DNA of 64,000 bases from Streptomyces altiplanensis (GCA_003719395.1 RHMC01000003.1:62001-126000), one strand, 5' to 3'. Shown: positions 29,163-38,558, counted from the first letter of the stretch. Notes: generated by a model from the letters alone, not told the origin. Made by a program: numbers and translations.

Positions 29163-30217
29163 TCAGACCCGGGTCACCGACGAGACGGGCATCATGCCGA
29201 CCGGGTCGTAGCGCACCGGGGCGCCGGGGTAGGGCGCGTGCACCACCTGGCCGTTGCCCATGTACATCCCGATGTGGCTCGCGTCGTCGCGGTACGCCAC
29301 GAGGTCGCCGGGCTGCGCCTGGTCGAGGGAGACCTGCCGCCCGGCGTACCGCTGCGCCTGCGAGGTGCGCGGCAGGGAGACGCCCGCCTGCGCGTACGAC
29401 CACTGGGTCAGGCCCGAGCAGTCGAAGGCGGACGGGCCGTTGGCGCCCCAGATGTACGGCTTCCCCACGGCCTGCCGCGCGGCCGACACGGCCGCCGAGG
29501 CGCGCGACGAGGCGGGCGCTCCCGCCGCCTCGGCCGGCACGGCCGTGGGCGGCGTGCCGCTGCGGCCGGAACGGGACGCCCGGTCGTCGAACTCCTCGCG
29601 CTCGGCGGACGACAGCGAGTTGAGCAGCCGCCGCGCCTCGGCGAGTTTGCGCTCCACGGTGCGCTTGTGGCGGGCGACGGCGGCCCGGCTGCGCTCCAGC
29701 TCGCCGAGGCGCGCGGAGGTCTCCGCACGTTCCTGGCTCAGCTCGCGCTGCGCGGACGCAGTTCGGTCAGGGCGGCGGTCTGGCGGGCGCTGATGCGGCC
29801 GAGCGCCGCGCCTTGGAGAGGTAGCTGTCGGGGTTCTCGGTCAGCAGCAGGGCGAGTGCCGGGTCCATGCCGCCCTCCCGGTACTGTGCGCCCGCGATCG
29901 CACGAGCGCGCCCCGCATGCGGTTGATGCGCTCCTGGCCGCGCGCGGCCTCGTCCCGGGCCCGTTCGATCTGTTCGCGCAGCCGGTCCGCGCGCTCGTCG
30001 GCCTTGTTGAACCTCTCGGTGGCCTGCTCGGCCTGCTCGAAGAGCCGGTCGACCCGCGCCTGGGTGGCCGTGGTGGTGGCCGAGGAGGTGTCGTGGGGGT
30101 CGGCGCCGCCGGCGGGGCGGCGAACGCTGCCGCCGCCGTGGCCGCGGCAGCGGACAGAACTGTGACCCGGGCGCTCTGTGTGAGGCCGGACTGTGAAGGA
30201 CGCCGATGGGTCGCCAC
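29163..30217 (-). CDS. Secreted NlpC/P60 cell-wall hydrolase, frameshifted
   Basis: About 350 residues: a signal peptide (VATHRRPSQSGLTQSARVTV and a run of Ala), a coiled-coil region (ATQARVDRLFEQAEQATERF, REQIERARDEAARGQERIN), then a C-terminal NlpC/P60 D,L-endopeptidase domain. Catalytic Cys is in AFDCSGLTQWSYAQAG, His in DASHIGMYMGNG and a second His in VVHAPYPG. Apparent frameshifts near 30105, 29900, 29810 and 29760. GTG 30217 matches the start context of the paralogue upstream. In Streptomyces such enzymes remodel peptidoglycan during germination and growth. It is a close paralogue of the next gene but lacks the long leader seen there. Confidence 0.85.
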
Positions 30218-30355
30218 AGGAAGCCGCACTCCCTTTCGCTGCGTGCAGCCCCCTGCCGCCCGGGCGGGCGGACCGATGGACCGGGGAGCTGCGCGTGCAG
30301 ACAGTAGCGGTGCGATCACACAGTGACCAAGGGCCGCGCCGGGCACAGACAGTGA

Positions 30356-30389
30356 CGCCCCGCCGGAGAACCAGGTCACCGGCGGGGCG
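30356..30389 (-). terminator. Terminator after the upstream NlpC/P60 gene
   Basis: Perfect 11-bp stem, CGCCCCGCCGG at 30356 with CCGGCGGGGCG ending 30389, located 80 bases after the stop of the 30469-31508 gene and before the start of its paralogue. It makes independent transcription of the two hydrolase genes likely. Confidence 0.6.
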
Positions 30390-30468
30390 GACAGTCAGCG
30401 GACGTTGCCGGAATTCGCCCGAACGGGCGGTGTGACGACGGCCTTCGGTGTCAGTCGGGCGCGCGTCG

Positions 30469-31508
30469 TCAGATACGCACGCCGAACTGGAAGGTGCCCA
30501 GGTACTCCATCGCCTCGTAGCGGACGTTGGTTCCCGGGTAAGGGGCGTGCAGCACCTGCCCGTTGCCGGCGTAGAGCCCCACGTGGGAGAGGTTGCTGAA
30601 GAACACCAGGTCGCCGGGCTTGAGCTCACCGCGGCCGATCTTGGTGCCGTCGTTGTGCTGCGTGTACGTGGTCCGGGTGATGGAGACACCGGCCTGGGCG
30701 TACGCCCACTGGGTCAGCCCGGAGCAGTCGTACGAGCTGGGGCCGGATCCGCCGGAGACGTACGGCTTGCCGATCTGGGTGGCGGGGCGGCGGCCAGTGC
30801 CGCGGCGCCGCGCCCGGAAGCGGCCTGTTCCTTGCCCAGCTCCACCCGGTCGCTGACCGCGCGGCTGGCGCGCTGCTCCTTCTCCCGCTCCTTCTCCCGC
30901 ATCTGTTCCCGCTCCTCGGCGGTGAGCGTGTTGAGAAGGCGCTGCGCCTCGGCGAGCTTGCCCTGGAACTTCTTCTTCTTGTCGCCGAGTTCCTTGCGCA
31001 CGTCCTCGAGGTCGGCGAGCTTGTCGGTCGCCTCGGCGCGCTGCTGCGCGAGGGCGCGCTGCTTCGCCTGGATCTTCTCCAGCGACTCGGCCTGCTTGGC
31101 GCTCAACTGGTCGATCGCGCCGGCCTTGTCGAGGTAGCTGTCCGGGTCGGTGGAGAGGAAGAGCTGCACGGAGGGGTCGATGCCGCCGGAGCGGTACTGC
31201 GCGCTGGCCACCGAACCGAGCTGGCCGCGCAGGTCGTTGAGGTCCTCCTGGCCGCGGGCGACCTTGTCCTGGAGGTTGTCGACCTCTTCCTTGAGCTTGT
31301 CCTGCCGCTCCTTGGACTGGTTGTACTTCTCCGTGGCCACCTCGGCCTCGTGGTACAGCTTGTCGACCTTGGCCTTGACTTCGCTCTTGGACGGCTTGGG
31401 GTCGGCCTGAGCGGTCTGGGACGTGAGAGCGACGGCTGCGGCTGCGGTCGCTGTGAGCACAGTCACACGAGTGCGGCTCGGCTGCTTGGGACGACGGTGG
31501 GACGCCAC
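30469..31508 (-). CDS. Secreted NlpC/P60 cell-wall hydrolase behind a riboswitch, one frameshift
   Basis: About 346 residues: signal peptide (RVTVLTATAAAAVALTSQTAQA, cleavage near AQA-DP), an extended coiled coil (roughly residues 45-220, with VDKLYHEAEVATEKYNQSKE and REKEREKEQRASRAVSD), and a C-terminal NlpC/P60 domain. Catalytic Cys is in SYDCSGLTQWAYAQAG and His residues in LSHVGLYAGNG and VLHAPYPG. One frameshift near 30790, in a GGCGGGGCGGCGGC run, separates coiled coil and catalytic domain. GTG 31508 is used; upstream in-frame starts lie inside the leader. A ydaO-like c-di-AMP leader precedes it. Known Streptomyces homologues are c-di-AMP-controlled peptidoglycan hydrolases. Confidence 0.88.
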
Positions 31509-31524
31509 GAAGGCGAGCTCCTTC

Positions 31525-31672
31525 TTCCTCGAGCCGCCTACCGGGGCGGGGGACGTCGTCCCCGGCTCCACGATTCGGTTCCCCCGCGGAACTTGGACCG
31601 AATTGCATGGACTCGGCGGTACCTTCGCTGCCGCCCCGGGTGGGCGGTCAACCGTGCGAAGGTTCGAGGGCA
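31525..31672 (-). promoter_or_regulatory. Probable ydaO-yuaA (c-di-AMP) riboswitch
   Basis: On the minus strand the leader contains CGGGGGAACCGAATCG (31571-31587), a GGAGCCGGGG arm and the closing GGTAGGCGGCTCGAGGAAG (31522-31540) just before the coding start. These are the order and wording of the ydaO aptamer ends in Streptomyces leaders of wall-hydrolase genes. Complementary arms such as CCTTCGCACGG/GCGAAGG fit a multi-helix aptamer. I have not folded it, so boundaries are approximate. Confidence 0.6.
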
Positions 31673-31816
31673 GACCTTAGTGACCTTCTTGTGATCAGAT
31701 CAAATCCCAAGGGCTAAAAACTCACCCCCTGGTCACATTATTTACTTACATCACACGCGCAGTAATGGCCACTTGACGTTACGTTTCCTCAATCCGGGCA
31801 TTGCACCGAAGAGTTA
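31673..31816 (-). promoter_or_regulatory. AT-richer promoter region of the riboswitch-controlled hydrolase
   Basis: This 144-base stretch is conspicuously poor in G+C for the window. It contains two direct TGTGA elements 13 bases apart (minus strand, about 31727-31754) and a TGACC...GGTGA near-dyad that loosely resembles a BldD box. No exact promoter was assigned. It probably holds the promoter for the 31508 gene. Confidence 0.35.
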
Positions 31817-33176
31817 TTAGACGCGCGAAAGCCGCTTCAGCAGCAAGGCGGACGCGACCGGCCTGGCGCCCGCCTTCGCGACCCCGTCGGCCACTTCGCG
31901 GTCGGTGGAGGCCACCACCACGGGCCGCCCCGGCGGCTCCGCCCGTACGAGCTGCCTGATGAGCTCGTCGGCGGTCACCCCCGGCTTGCTGAACAGCACG
32001 CGGACGCCGCGCGGCGGCGCGAGCAGCACCGGCGCCACCAGTTCCGCCCCGTCGAAGACGCACGTCACCTCGGCGCCCGTCTGCGCCGCGAGCATCGACA
32101 GGCCGCCCAGGAGCCGCAACCGCTGCTTGTCCAGCGGCATCTGCGGATAGCCGGTCTTGGTGACGTTGTATCCGTCCACGACCAGATGGCACTGCGGCAG
32201 CTCCAGCAGCTGGTCGAGCAGCGCGGGGTCGGTCTCGGAGAGCGCCTGGCCGAGATGTCCTTGGGGGTCATGCGACCCGGTTCGACGGCCTCCACCGTGT
32301 CGGCGGGGTGCACGGACGCCGGCGGCAGGGCCAGTTCGCGGCGCAGCCCCTGGGCGGCGTCCAGCACCGTGTCGAGCAGCAGGCCGCACCCGCATGTCCT
32401 CCATGCTGCGGCCCTCGCGCACCGCCCTGCGGCTCGACTCGACGGCCGCCTCCGCTCGCCGACGCCGGGTCCTGAGCCGCCGTGCTCGCTCTCGGCGGCG
32501 GCGACCTGGGCGGCGGCCTCGGTCCTGAGCGCCTCGGTCTCGGCGTTCGTACGGCGCAGGGCGGCCTCGCCGCGCTTCACGTCGCTCAGCGCGCTGCGCA
32601 GTTTGCGGTGGAGCACGTCGGCTTCCTTGCGGGCGGCCTCCAGCTCCGTGCGGAGCCGCTCGGTCTCGCTCTTCGTGTGCTCGAGCGCCTGCGCGAGCTC
32701 CTCGCGCAGCCGCTCCAGCTCGCGCCGGGCGGCCTCGTCGGCACGCTCGGCGTCCGCCCGCAGGGCCTCCTCACCCGCGGCCGCCACCAGCTTGACCCAG
32801 CCGACGCGACCGCAGCACGTACGCCGCGGCCGCCACGTCGGCGGGGTCGGCGGCGGCCGGGGGGGCACCGGACTCCAGCTCGCGGGCGAGCTCGGGCTGC
32901 GCCTCGCGCAGCCGCTCGCCGATGACGCTGGCGGAAGACCGGGTCCCCCTCCAGGGCCGCGGCCATCGCGTTGCCCGCGAACTTGGCGCGCCGGGTCGGG
33001 GTGAAGCGGGCGTACTGCCTCAGCTGGGTCGGGAGTTCGGCGACGGTGAGCCCGCCGAAGGCGTCCGAGACCAGCGCGACGACCTTGTGCCGTACGCCTT
33101 CGAGCAGCGGGCGGTCGAGCACCTCCGCGGCGTCCCCGGCCGAATCGGCCGGTTCAGCGCCGCTTGCATGCTCCAC
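31817..33176 (-). CDS. NYN-domain RNase-like protein, frameshifted
   Basis: About 450 residues in three parts. An N-terminal helical domain (VRHKVVALVSDAFGGLTVAE, TPTRRAKFAGNAMAAALEGD) is followed by a long coiled coil (EARRELERLREELAQALEHT, ALRRTNAETEALRTEAAAQV). The C-terminal NYN/PIN-like nuclease domain has acidic motifs HLVVDGYNVTKTGYP, VTCVFDGAE and VVVASTDREVADG. The NYN family processes RNA; conserved Asp residues here are intact. At least four frameshifts (about 32940, 32845, 32460, 32245). Start GTG 33176. Same strand as the zinc-ribbon gene upstream, 34 bases away, suggesting an operon. Confidence 0.82.
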
Positions 33177-33210
33177 AATCCGTCACCCCACTACTTCTCG
33201 GCCGGTCCTC

Positions 33211-33453
33211 TCAGGAGCCGGCACCCGGCCTGTCCACCAGTTCGATCTGGTCCACCGCGTTGCACCAGCGGCAGCGCACGGACTCGATGGTCTCACTGAC
33301 CACCTCGCGTTCCTCGACCTTCGGCTCTCCGGCCAGGTCGAGGTGGACGTACTCGACCACCTTGGACGAGCGGGTCACATCGAAACGCGTGAGGTTGCCG
33401 CACAGGGCGCAGCGCCACCGGGTCTCGGCAGTCGGCAGGGGAACCGTGGTCAT
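33211..33453 (-). CDS. Small zinc-ribbon-like hypothetical protein
   Basis: An 80-residue intact frame with two CXXC pairs, RCALCGNLTRFD and VRCRWCNAVDQIEL, spaced about 45 residues apart, a likely single zinc site. The middle is charged (GEPKVEEREVVSETIE). No catalytic motif. It precedes the NYN-domain gene on the same strand and could be a partner in RNA handling by context. I know it only as a conserved Streptomyces hypothetical protein. Confidence 0.75.
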   Translation of the reverse strand: MTTVPLPTAETRWRCALCGNLTRFDVTRSSKVVEYVHLDLAGEPKVEEREVVSETIESVRCRWCNAVDQIELVDRPGAGS

Positions 33454-33593
33454 CGTGCGTCCTCTTTCTTCGTGCCTACTGCCCGTAACCCTACGGCCTC
33501 ACGGGTACCCCATGCGGCGGACAGTCCACCGTGCGGGACGGGGCCCGGCGAGGCGGTCCGCCCCGCCCGGTCCCGTTACGGGATGATCCGGGC

Positions 33594-34304
33594 ATGATCA
33601 GTTGGCGGAAAGCGGCCCGGGGGCCCGTGGTGACGTACGGCGCCATCGGCCTCTGCTGCCTGGTCTTCGCCCTCGGCCCCCTCTCGGGGCTCAATCCGTC
33701 CTACGGCACCGACGACATGCTCCTCGCCGCGCAGAGCGCGTACTTCGAGCGCTGGGGGGTGATCCCGAGCGAACTGCTGAGCGGCACCCCGGCCGCGCTG
33801 GTCACTCCGCTCACCGCCCTGTTCGTGCACGGCAACTGGCTCCACCTGCTGGGCAACATGCTCTTCCTGTACGTCTTCGGGGTGATGACCGAGGAACGGA
33901 TGGGCCGCATCCAGTTCATCCTGTTCTCCGTGGGCTGCGGCTACCTCGCCCTGCTCACGTACGCCCTCGCCCACGCCGGTTCCGACGAGACGCTGGTGGG
34001 AGCTTCGGGAACGATCTCGGCGGTGCTCGGCGCGTTCCTCTTCCTCTTTCCCAGCGCCCGCGTCACCAGTCTGTTCCCCTTCCTCCTCTTCCTGCCGCTG
34101 CGCTTCCCCGCCTGGATCGTCCTGATCTTCTGGTTCGTCCTGCAGTGGCTGGCGGCGCGGAGCGCGGACCCGGGCCCCGGAGTGGCATATCTCGCACATG
34201 TGGCGGGGTTCTGCGCGGGCTTCCTCTACACCTGGGGGCGTTACCGGCGTACGGATAGAGTGAAGACCTCAGCGTCGGCCACCCAGGGAGAAAGCCAACC
34301 GTGA
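33594..34304 (+). CDS. Rhomboid-family intramembrane serine protease
   Basis: A 236-residue polytopic protein with about six transmembrane helices. The catalytic serine is in LVGASGTISAVLGAF (S138, GXSG motif), the catalytic His in AYLAHVAGFCAGF (H202), and the helix-2 block HGNWLHLLGNMLFLYVFG is typical. It cleaves transmembrane substrates within the membrane; substrates are unknown. ATG 33594 is chosen by family alignment; no strong ribosome-binding site. Its stop overlaps the start of the next gene (GTGA). Divergent from the zinc-ribbon gene. Confidence 0.9.
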   Translation: MISWRKAARGPVVTYGAIGLCCLVFALGPLSGLNPSYGTDDMLLAAQSAYFERWGVIPSELLSGTPAALVTPLTALFVHGNWLHLLGNMLFLYVFGVMTEERMGRIQFILFSVGCGYLALLTYALAHAGSDETLVGASGTISAVLGAFLFLFPSARVTSLFPFLLFLPLRFPAWIVLIFWFVLQWLAARSADPGPGVAYLAHVAGFCAGFLYTWGRYRRTDRVKTSASATQGESQP

Positions 34305-34582
34305 TCACCGCGATCGTGCTCATCAAGACCAGCGTGGACCGGATCCCCGAGATCGCGGAGTCGATCGCCGCGCTGGACAGCGTCAGCGAGGTCTTCTCCG
34401 TCACCGGTACGTACGACCTGATCGCCATGGTCCGCGTCGCCAGGCACGACGACCTGGCGGACGTCATTCCCGGCCGGATCAGCAAGATCCCCGGCGTCGA
34501 GGGCACCGACACGCATGTCGCGTTCCGCACGTACTCGCAGCACGACCTGGAAGCGGCCTTCGCGATCGGGCTCGACGCGTAA
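34301..34582 (+). CDS. Stand-alone Lrp/AsnC ligand-binding (RAM) domain protein
   Basis: A 93-residue protein consisting only of the RAM alpha/beta sandwich of Lrp/AsnC regulators, with no helix-turn-helix. It has VLIKTSVDRIPEIAESIAAL, EVFSVTGTYDLIAMVRV and GVEGTDTHVAFRTYSQHDLE. Such proteins bind amino acids or similar ligands and may oligomerise with full regulators. Translated from a GTG overlapping the rhomboid stop (GTGA). The pairing with a rhomboid protease is tight enough to suggest co-regulation, but no functional link is evident. Confidence 0.92.
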   Translation: MITAIVLIKTSVDRIPEIAESIAALDSVSEVFSVTGTYDLIAMVRVARHDDLADVIPGRISKIPGVEGTDTHVAFRTYSQHDLEAAFAIGLDA

Positions 34583-34658
34583 CGCCTCCGGCTTCCCGGC
34601 GCGCGCATGAAGGATTCTTCATCCCGGCCTCATCCGGGCTCCACGCGTCCCCACCACG

Positions 34659-34967
34659 ATGGCGTCCATGGCTTTCTCCCACCGGTTGGCGACGCTCGCG
34701 GCCGTCGTCGCGATCCCGCTCGGCATCGCCGCGACCAGCTACGCCCTGACCGACAGCCCCGAGCCGCCGAAGGTGCCGTCCAAGGTCGAGCTGGTGAGCA
34801 CCACTCCGGACACCCGGCCGTCCTCGCCCCGTACGACTCCGGGCACCACACCCGGTGCCACTCCCAGCACCACTCCGAGCGACGCGGTCGTCCCGGGCCC
34901 CACGGCCACGAACGACGACGCCGACGACGACTCGGACGCCGACGACGATCCCGGTGAAAAGGACTGA
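34659..34967 (+). CDS. Small exported Thr/Pro-rich acidic protein before a two-component system
   Basis: About 102 residues: an N-terminal hydrophobic signal or anchor (HRLATLAAVVAIPLGIAATS), a low-complexity Thr/Pro linker with TPGTTPGATPSTTPSD, and an Asp-rich tail (DDADDDSDADDDPGEKD). The acidic tail could bind cations such as calcium. ATG 34659 or 34668. The 3' end overlaps the sensor kinase start by 14 bases, so it is probably an accessory to that kinase. No family is recognised. Confidence 0.6.
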   Translation: MASMAFSHRLATLAAVVAIPLGIAATSYALTDSPEPPKVPSKVELVSTTPDTRPSSPRTTPGTTPGATPSTTPSDAVVPGPTATNDDADDDSDADDDPGEKD

Positions 34968-36384
34968 ATCGCGCAGGATCTCCGCGCGGGTCCGCATCCT
35001 GCTGTGGCTGCTGGCGGTGATGGCGGTGGCGCTGGGCGCCGTGGCGACCACCACCCGCTCGATCCTGCTGCGGGACCTCGACCACCGGATCGGCCGGCTG
35101 CTCACCCAGGAGACCCGTGAGTTCGCGAACTTCGTGGACCAGGGGGTCGACCCGGCCACCGGCGGCCGCTTCGGCGAACCGCGCAGGCTGCTCGAGGTCT
35201 TCCTGCAACGCCAGTACTCCGACCCGGACGAGGAACTGCTCGGCCTCACCCGGTCGCCGAACCCCGTGCCGGACGTGCTGCGCCAGCCCCGTGACATCCC
35301 GGTCGGCACCCCCCTGCACCGGGACCGGGCCTCGCTCGCCGAGATCTTCGCCTCCGACGCGTCCTCGGGCACCCTGCGCAGGCCGCAGGGCGAGGTCCGC
35401 TGGGCCAAGGTCGAGATCGCCCCGGCCGGCTCCGCTCCGCCCGCCGCCTTCGTCGTCGCCTTCCACGCGGAGAACGAGCGGGCCATCGCGGAGGAGGCGT
35501 TCCGTACGCTGCTGGCCATCTCGGGGGTGGCGCTGCTGATGACCACCGGCATCGGCTGGGCGGTCGCGGGCCGCATCCTCGCCCCCGTACGGGTCGTGCG
35601 TACGACAGCGGCGCAGCTCACCGAGCAGGACCTCACCCGGCGCATCCCCGTCCAGGGGCGGGACGACATCGCGGCGCTCGCCGAGACCTTCAACGCCATG
35701 CTCGACCGGCTGGAGCGGGCGTTCGCCGCGCAGCGGGAGTTCGTCGACGACGCCGGCCACGAGCTGCGCACGCCCATCACGATCGTGCGCGGCCACCTGG
35801 AGCTGATGGGCGACGACCCGGCCGAACGCGAGGAGACCGTACGTCTGGTCACCGACGAGCTCGACCGGATGAGCCGTATCGTCGAGGACCTGCTGCTGCT
35901 CGCCAAGGCGGAGCGCCCCGACTTCGTGACGCCGGAGCCGGTGCAGCTGGCCGAGCTGACGGCGGACGTCTACGTGAAGGCGCGCACCCTGGGCGACCGC
36001 GCGTGGGTACTGGACGCGGTCGCCGACCGGGAGGCACACCTCGATCCGCAGCGCATCACGCAGGCGATGGTGCAGCTCGCGCAGAACGCCGTGCAGCACA
36101 CCGTGCCGGGGCAGCGGGTGCACATCGGCTCGCGGGCCTGCGAGGGCCGGGCCGAGCTGTACGTGGCCGACAGCGGGCCGGGCGTACAGGAGCAGGACAC
36201 CGAAGTGATCTTCGAACGTTTCCGGCGCGGGACGGCGCGGCGCGGGGCGCGCGGGACCGGCGCGGGGCTCGGCCTGTCCATCGTCAAGGCGATCGCCGAG
36301 GGGCACCGGGGCCGTGTCGAGCTGCGCCCCACCGAGGGTGGCGGGGCCACCTTCGTACTCGTCATCGGACTGGAGGACCAATGA
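34954..36384 (+). CDS. Sensor histidine kinase, OmpR partner type
   Basis: About 476 residues. Transmembrane helix 1 (ILLWLLAVMAVALGAV, about 15-32), an extracellular domain of about 150 residues with low aromatic content, transmembrane helix 2 (LLAISGVALLMTTGIGWAVAG), HAMP, HisKA with phosphoacceptor H269 (VDDAGHELRTPITIV), and HATPase_c with N box QLAQNAVQHTV, G1 VADSGPGV, F box IFERFRRG and G2 GTGAGLGLSIV. GTG 34954 is the best start that spares the upstream gene; no clear ribosome-binding site. It ends in an ATGA overlap with its regulator. The signal may be related to the neighbouring glycerate genes; this is inference. Confidence 0.92.
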   Translation: MKRTESRRISARVRILLWLLAVMAVALGAVATTTRSILLRDLDHRIGRLLTQETREFANFVDQGVDPATGGRFGEPRRLLEVFLQRQYSDPDEELLGLTRSPNPVPDVLRQPRDIPVGTPLHRDRASLAEIFASDASSGTLRRPQGEVRWAKVEIAPAGSAPPAAFVVAFHAENERAIAEEAFRTLLAISGVALLMTTGIGWAVAGRILAPVRVVRTTAAQLTEQDLTRRIPVQGRDDIAALAETFNAMLDRLERAFAAQREFVDDAGHELRTPITIVRGHLELMGDDPAEREETVRLVTDELDRMSRIVEDLLLLAKAERPDFVTPEPVQLAELTADVYVKARTLGDRAWVLDAVADREAHLDPQRITQAMVQLAQNAVQHTVPGQRVHIGSRACEGRAELYVADSGPGVQEQDTEVIFERFRRGTARRGARGTGAGLGLSIVKAIAEGHRGRVELRPTEGGGATFVLVIGLEDQ

Positions 36385-37067
36385 GCAGGATTCTCATCGT
36401 CGAGGACGAGGAGCGCATCGCCTCCTTCGTGGAGAAGGGCCTGCGCTCCAACGGCTTCACGACGACGGTCGCCTCCGACGGTGAGACGGCGTACGACTAT
36501 GCCTGCACCGGCGGCTTCGACCTGGTCGTCCTCGACATCGGGCTCCCCGGCAAGGACGGCTTCACGGTGCTGCGCGAGATGCGCGAGGCCCGGGTGAGCG
36601 TGCCGGTGATCGTCCTGACGGCGCGCGATTCCGTACGGGACACGGTGGCCGGCCTCGAAGGCGGCGCCGACGACTGGATGACCAAACCCTTCCGCTTCGA
36701 GGAGCTGCTCGCCCGGGTCCGGCTGCGGCTGCGCACGGCGGCGCGGGCGCCGGAGGTCACGGTGCTGCGCAGTGGCGAGCTGTCACTGGACCTGCGGACG
36801 CGCAGGGCGCGGTCGGGTGAGCGGACGGTGGACCTGACGGCGCGTGAGTTCGTGCTGCTGGAGCTGTTCCTCCGCCACCCGGACCAGGTCCTGTCGCGCG
36901 AGCAGATCCTCTCCCACGTGTGGGGCTACGACTTCGACCCCGGCTCGAACATCGTGGACGTGTACGTCCGGGCCCTGCGCAAGAAGCTGGGCGCGGAGCG
37001 CGTCGAGACGGTGCGCGGCATGGGCTACCGCCTTCCCACGGGGCAGGAGGCCGGCCGCAGAGGGTGA
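36381..37067 (+). CDS. OmpR-family response regulator
   Basis: A 228-residue regulator. Receiver residues 3-115 have acidic E8-D9-E10, phosphoacceptor D52 (LVVLDIGLPGKDG), T80 and K102 (DDWMTKPF). The C-terminal winged helix covers residues 130-225 with LTAREFVLLELFLRHPDQVLS and VYVRALRKKLGAERVETVRG. The start overlaps the kinase stop as ATGA, so the two are coupled. The SLC13 transporter follows on the same strand 57 bases later and is a candidate target. Confidence 0.95.
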   Translation: MSRILIVEDEERIASFVEKGLRSNGFTTTVASDGETAYDYACTGGFDLVVLDIGLPGKDGFTVLREMREARVSVPVIVLTARDSVRDTVAGLEGGADDWMTKPFRFEELLARVRLRLRTAARAPEVTVLRSGELSLDLRTRRARSGERTVDLTAREFVLLELFLRHPDQVLSREQILSHVWGYDFDPGSNIVDVYVRALRKKLGAERVETVRGMGYRLPTGQEAGRRG

Positions 37068-37124
37068 AGTTCCCTTCACGTACGGCTCATTGGCGGCTCA
37101 CCCGGACCTCCGAGACTTCTCGGT

Positions 37125-38558
37125 GTGACCCTGACCCCGCTGAAGCCGTGGCAGTACGCGACGCTCTGCACCGCGCTGACCCTGTGCGCACTGCTCACCG
37201 TCCCCGGCGTGTCCCCCGGCCTGTCCGGTGACGCCCGTCTGACCCTCGCCGTCTTCGCCCTGGCGACCTGCGCCTGGATCGCCACCCCCGTGGACGACAC
37301 CTACATCGCCCTCGGCGCCGGTCTCGCCCTCACCGCGACCGGTGTGATCAGCAGCGAGACCCTCTTCGGAACCCTGGGCGACGAGACCGTATGGCTGCTG
37401 ATCTGCGCGTTCGTGCTGGCGGCGGCCGTGGCGCGGACCGGTCTCGCGGGCCGGGCCGCGGCGTTCCTGGTGAGCGGCGCCCGTACCGTACGCCAGCTCA
37501 CGCACCTCACCACCGCGGCCCTGGTCGTCACCGCGTTCGCCGTGCCCGCCACCTCCGGCCGCGCGGCCCTCGCCCTGCCCGTCTTCCTCGCCCTCGCCAA
37601 GGTCCTCGCGGACCACCGCCGCCTGGTCGTCATGCTGGCCCTGCTCTTCCCCACGGTGATCCTGCTGTCCGCGGTCGCCACCCTGATCGGCGCCGGCGCC
37701 CACCTGATCACCGTCTCCGTTCTCTGGGAGGCGACCGGCGAGCGCATCGGCTTCACCCAGTGGCTGCTGCTCGGGCTGCCGCTCGCCGCCGTGTCGTCCC
37801 ATCTGGCCGCGGAGGCGGTGCTGTTGACGACCACGCGCCGCACGGACCGCTGCGGTCCGGTCCGCATCACCGCCGAGCAGATCCAGGAGCACAGCGAGAA
37901 GCCGGTCACCGGCACGCTCGGCCCCGCCGAGACCCGGTGCGCGGCACTGCTCGCCACGGTGGTGGTGCTGTGGTGCAGCGAGCCGCTGCACCAGGTGCCG
38001 CCCGCCGTCGTCGCCCTCATCGGCGCGGTCGTCGCGGTCGTCCCCCGCACTCGGCACCGTGCGCCTCAAGGACGCCCTCGCAACCGTGCCGTGGTCACTG
38101 CTGCTCTTCATGGCGGCCACGATGGCGATGGGCGTCGCCCTCGCCGACTCGGGCGCGGCCCGCTGGCTGGTGTCGGGGCTGCCGGTGAGCGTTCCGCCGT
38201 GGCTCTTCCTGGCCGCCGTGATCACGGTCAGTACGGCCGCCCACCTGGTCCTCCAGTCCCGTTCGGCCCGCTCCAGCGTGCTGGTGCCGCTGGTGGTCGC
38301 GGCCGCGGCCGGCTCCGGCGTCAACCCGGTCGCGGCGCCCTCGCGTCGACCGCGGCGGCCGGCTTCTGCCACACCCTGCCCGCGTCCGCGAAGCCGGTGA
38401 CGCTCTTCTCCGACCTCCCGGGCACCCCGACGTACACCTCGCGCGACCTGCTGCGGCTGTCGGCGGTGCTCGCCCCGCTGACGGCGGCCGTGGTGCTGGC
38501 GTTCGCCCTCGCCGTCTGGCCGCTGTTCGGCGTCCCCGTCCTCACCGAAGGAAGTTGA
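37125..38558 (+). CDS. SLC13/DASS-family anion transporter, frameshifted
   Basis: A polytopic membrane protein of about 475 residues, built of ten or more hydrophobic helices, of the divalent anion:Na+ symporter (CitT/ArsB-like) group, importing carboxylates. It includes SLC13-like blocks LICAFVLAAAVARTGLAGR, VTAFAVPATSGRAALALPVF, LLFMAATMAMGVALADSG and AAGFCHTLPASAKPVTLFSD. Frameshifts near 38045 and 38340 split it. GTG 37125. Glycerate kinase begins four bases after its stop, so D-glycerate or a related acid is a plausible substrate. Confidence 0.85.
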   Translation: MTLTPLKPWQYATLCTALTLCALLTVPGVSPGLSGDARLTLAVFALATCAWIATPVDDTYIALGAGLALTATGVISSETLFGTLGDETVWLLICAFVLAAAVARTGLAGRAAAFLVSGARTVRQLTHLTTAALVVTAFAVPATSGRAALALPVFLALAKVLADHRRLVVMLALLFPTVILLSAVATLIGAGAHLITVSVLWEATGERIGFTQWLLLGLPLAAVSSHLAAEAVLLTTTRRTDRCGPVRITAEQIQEHSEKPVTGTLGPAETRCAALLATVVVLWCSEPLHQVPPAVVALIGAVVAVVPRTRHRAPQGRPRNRAVVTAALHGGHDGDGRRPRRLGRGPLAGVGAAGERSAVALPGRRDHGQYGRPPGPPVPFGPLQRAGAAGGRGRGRLRRQPGRGALASTAAAGFCHTLPASAKPVTLFSDLPGTPTYTSRDLLRLSAVLAPLTAAVVLAFALAVWPLFGVPVLTEGS

